Origin: QHWK01 sp035259385
GTDB lineage: Bacteria > Acidobacteriota > Vicinamibacteria > Vicinamibacterales > CAVVIG01
Reading direction: 5' to 3'
Length of the DNA stretch: 7,744 bases
Assembly: GCA_035259385.1 (NCBI GenBank)
Contig: DATFWL010000317.1
Location: forward strand, 1-7,744
Shown in pieces: positions 5,575 to 7,744 of the stretch. The notes beneath the pieces were generated by a model, which was not told where the DNA came from, made no database searches, and saw only the letters and a program-made list of their open reading frames with translations. Positions within the stretch are counted from its first letter, which is position 1, and each line of letters begins with the position of its first letter. Made by a program: the position numbers and the translations under genes.

Positions 5575-7744
5575 GTGGAGCCTGAACGCTGGCGTCAGAT
5601 CGCACGCCTCTACGAGTCGGCGCTCGAACAACCGGAAAGCGACCGCGTGGCCTTCCTGGAGCGCGTCTGCGCAGACGTGGAGCTTCGCCGAGAAGTCGCA
5701 TCGTTACTAGCCGTCCAGGACGCCGCGACCGAGACCGATGAAGACGCGGCGGATATCATCGGCCACACATTCGCGCATTATCGCGTCGTCAACAGGCTCG
5801 GCGGCGGCGGGATGGGTGTCGTCTTCACCGCTGAAGACGTGCGGCTCAATCGCCCGGTGGCTCTCAAGTTCCTTCCGGAGCGGTTTCGCCGGGACCAGGC
5901 TGCGCTCGAGCGGTTTCGACGCGAGGCTCGTGCGGCCTCCTCTCTGAATCACCCCAACATCTGCACGGTCTTCGACATCGGCGAACAAGACGGCCGCCCG
6001 TTCATCGTCATGGAGCGGCTCGAGGGGCAAACGCTCAAGCACCGGATCCAAGGCGAACCGCTACCGCTGGACGATGTCCTCGAGTTGGGCCGAGAGATTC
6101 TCAGCGTGCTCGAGGCCGCCCACGCCAAAGGCATCGTGCACCGCGATATCAAGCCGGCCAACATCTTCATCACCGATCGCGGCCAGGCCAAGATCCTCGA
6201 TTTCGGCATCGCCAAGCTGGTTGCCGACGTGGAATCGGTCGAAGTCATGTCAGCGAGCACCGCAACGGCGATCGGCGAGCACACCCTGACACAACCTGGA
6301 GTGGCACTCGGAACACTCTCGTACATGTCGCCTGAACAGGCGCACGGGAAGCCGGTAGACGCCAGGAGCGACTTGTTCTCGTTCGGTGCTGTCCTCTACG
6401 AAATGGCGACTGGGAAGCGGGCGTTCCCGAGGTCACTGGACTGGACGCGCCCTCCAGCACCGCACGGTCTGGATCGCGAGCTGTATCGAATCGTTCTGAA
6501 ATTGCTCGAGGCTGACCCGCAGGTGCGATACCAGCGCGCGTCAGATGTCCTCTCAGATCTCGGGCGGCTCGAGACCCGGCTCCGATCGGTCGGCTCGCCG
6601 CGTTTGTGGCTGATCGCCGGGGTGGCGGCCGTCGCGGCCGTACTCGCCGCTGTACTTCTGTGGCCGCGAGCCCGCCCGACGGTGCAGGCGGTCGAACTCA
6701 CGCGCGTGACGTCCGACTCGGGCCTGACGGCGCACCCTGCGCTCTCGCGCGACGCGAAGTTGCTCGCGTACGCATCCGATCGCGCCGGTGGCATCATGAA
6801 CATCTGGGTGCAGCAGGTAGCCGGGGGAGAACCGGTCCGTGTGACCGACGGACCGACCGACGACACCGAGCCATCTTTTTCCCCCGACGGCACTCTGATC
6901 GCTTTTCGATCTGAGCGTGACGGAGGTGGTATCTACACGGTCCCAACGCTCGGTGGTGCGGCCCGACGCATTGCCGATCAGGGGCGGCGACCACGGTTTT
7001 CGCCCGATGGCCAGTCGATCGCGTACTGGATCGGTGGCCACCAGCAGTTCGCCAGGAATCAGACGTACATCGTCCCTTCATCCGGTGGTGAACCTCGCCG
7101 GTTGGCCTCGACGTTCTTCTCGGCCGACGATCCGCTGTGGTCGCCGGACGGCCAGCACATCTTGTTTCTGGGCGCCGAAGACGACAAGAAGCCGGTGGCC
7201 GAACGGTACGATTGGTGGGTCGTGCCGGTGGCCGGGGGAGTGCCGGTCGCGACCGGCGCCCTGGCGGCGCTTCGCAGCAAGGGCGTGTCACCGGTCTGGC
7301 GGGAACCGTGTGACTGGATGGACGATTCAATCGTCTTCGCTGCGTCGACCGGTCAATACGCGACCGTGCTCAGCACGGGCCTGATCAATCAGTCGAGCAT
7401 TTGGAGCGTGCGTCTCGCCTCGAATCCCTGGCGCATCGATGGTGACCCGCGGCAGCTGACCATTGCCTCGGGCGCAGAGGCGCAGCCTTCGGTCGCGCGG
7501 GGCACGGACGGCACTGCTCGATTGGCGCTCACGACCGCGAGCACGCCTGCGAACACGCATATCTGGGCGCTGCCAGTCCGGGTGAACGAGGGCAAGGTCA
7601 CGGGCGAGCCGGAGCGCTTGACCACCAGCCTCTTCGAGAATCAGTACGCATCCATTTCAGCAGACGGCGGCACGCTCGTGTTCTCGTCCGACCGGCAGCG
7701 GAACCAGGACATTGTCATCAAGGACCTGCGAACCGGCACCGAAA
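5575..7744 (+). CDS. Transmembrane Ser/Thr protein kinase with beta-propeller sensor (3' end beyond window)
   Basis: From GTG 5575 the frame is open for 723 codons to the window edge. Residues 1-50 are the short helical leader (WRQIARLYESALEQP) usual in acidobacterial kinases. The kinase domain (about 69-333) has the Gly loop LGGGGMGVVF (75-84), the ATP lysine in VALK (K98), the helix C glutamate (E117), HRDIKPAN (189-196), DFG (209-211) and the APE-like SPE (252-254), so it should be active. The segment after YEMATG (275-280) is shorter than usual. One membrane helix follows (about 344-363). The rest is a TolB/WD40-like propeller with the strand motif at 387-400, FSPDG at 435-439 and 475-479, WSPDG at 522-526 and SADGG at 695-699. 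It should bind ligands or partners outside the membrane. The GTG follows the regulator stop by 21 bases in the same direction, so cotranscription is likely. The propeller end and stop codon are not visible. Confidence 0.93.
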   Translation, partial: MEPERWRQIARLYESALEQPESDRVAFLERVCADVELRREVASLLAVQDAATETDEDAADIIGHTFAHYRVVNRLGGGGMGVVFTAEDVRLNRPVALKFLPERFRRDQAALERFRREARAASSLNHPNICTVFDIGEQDGRPFIVMERLEGQTLKHRIQGEPLPLDDVLELGREILSVLEAAHAKGIVHRDIKPANIFITDRGQAKILDFGIAKLVADVESVEVMSASTATAIGEHTLTQPGVALGTLSYMSPEQAHGKPVDARSDLFSFGAVLYEMATGKRAFPRSLDWTRPPAPHGLDRELYRIVLKLLEADPQVRYQRASDVLSDLGRLETRLRSVGSPRLWLIAGVAAVAAVLAAVLLWPRARPTVQAVELTRVTSDSGLTAHPALSRDAKLLAYASDRAGGIMNIWVQQVAGGEPVRVTDGPTDDTEPSFSPDGTLIAFRSERDGGGIYTVPTLGGAARRIADQGRRPRFSPDGQSIAYWIGGHQQFARNQTYIVPSSGGEPRRLASTFFSADDPLWSPDGQHILFLGAEDDKKPVAERYDWWVVPVAGGVPVATGALAALRSKGVSPVWREPCDWMDDSIVFAASTGQYATVLSTGLINQSSIWSVRLASNPWRIDGDPRQLTIASGAEAQPSVARGTDGTARLALTTASTPANTHIWALPVRVNEGKVTGEPERLTTSLFENQYASISADGGTLVFSSDRQRNQDIVIKDLRTGTE

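Noticed and set aside
5553..5585. Ten-codon ORF starting in the TGATG at the regulator stop
   Set aside because: It could be a coupling leader before the kinase, but the GGAGGT and GTG 5575 explain the kinase start without it, and so short an ORF arises easily by chance.
5038..5631. Minus-strand frame of 197 codons across the regulator-kinase junction
   Set aside because: It is antisense to two well supported genes and has no recognisable domain.
1..7744. CRISPR array, tRNA, rRNA, insertion sequence or phage genes
   Set aside because: Reading both strands showed no regularly spaced repeats, no tRNA-like cloverleaf, no transposase or integrase motifs and no structural phage proteins.

Overview
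The window is GC-rich DNA (roughly 60% or more by eye) with no RNA gene, CRISPR array, transposase or integrase that I can support. Its protein types suggest a soil-type Acidobacteriota genome, possibly the Vicinamibacteria. These are a membrane-anchored winged-helix/FlgO-like/TPR regulator, a PASTA-less Ser/Thr kinase with a WD40/TolB-like propeller, and a secreted CarboxypepD_reg-like/HEAT protein. This placement rests on family knowledge, not on a marker gene.

Layout. Positions 1-769 hold a minus-strand cluster. In transcription order it is a 109-residue coiled-coil protein that looks C-terminally truncated (769-440), a DUF4258-like ORF broken by an apparent one-base deletion (404-121), and the first 41 codons of a DUF2283-like partner (124-1) joined to it by an ATGA overlap. 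It resembles a decaying toxin-antitoxin-type module. Positions 841-2685 (+) encode an exported protein with three beta-sandwich domains followed by HEAT-like repeats. Positions 2686-2893 lie between convergent genes and are unusually rich in inverted repeats, probably a bidirectional terminator region. Positions 3391-2894 (-) encode a small lipoprotein. A 209-base divergent intergenic region separates it from a tandem signalling pair on the plus strand.

That pair is the most coherent functional unit. The first gene, 3601-5553, is a CadC-like regulator: a cytoplasmic OmpR-type winged helix, one membrane segment, then FlgO-like and TPR domains predicted outside the membrane. After 21 bases comes the second gene (GTG at 5575, still open at the window edge), a transmembrane Ser/Thr kinase whose extracytoplasmic part is a beta-propeller. 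Both proteins put an effector in the cytoplasm and an interaction module across the membrane, so they could read related envelope signals. The kinase has all catalytic residues but a short C-lobe between helix F and the conserved arginine segment.

I see no clearly new biological system. The items most worth checking are the broken DUF4258/DUF2283-like module with its coiled-coil neighbour, the shortened kinase lobe beside the regulator, and the nested hairpins at 2726-2836.
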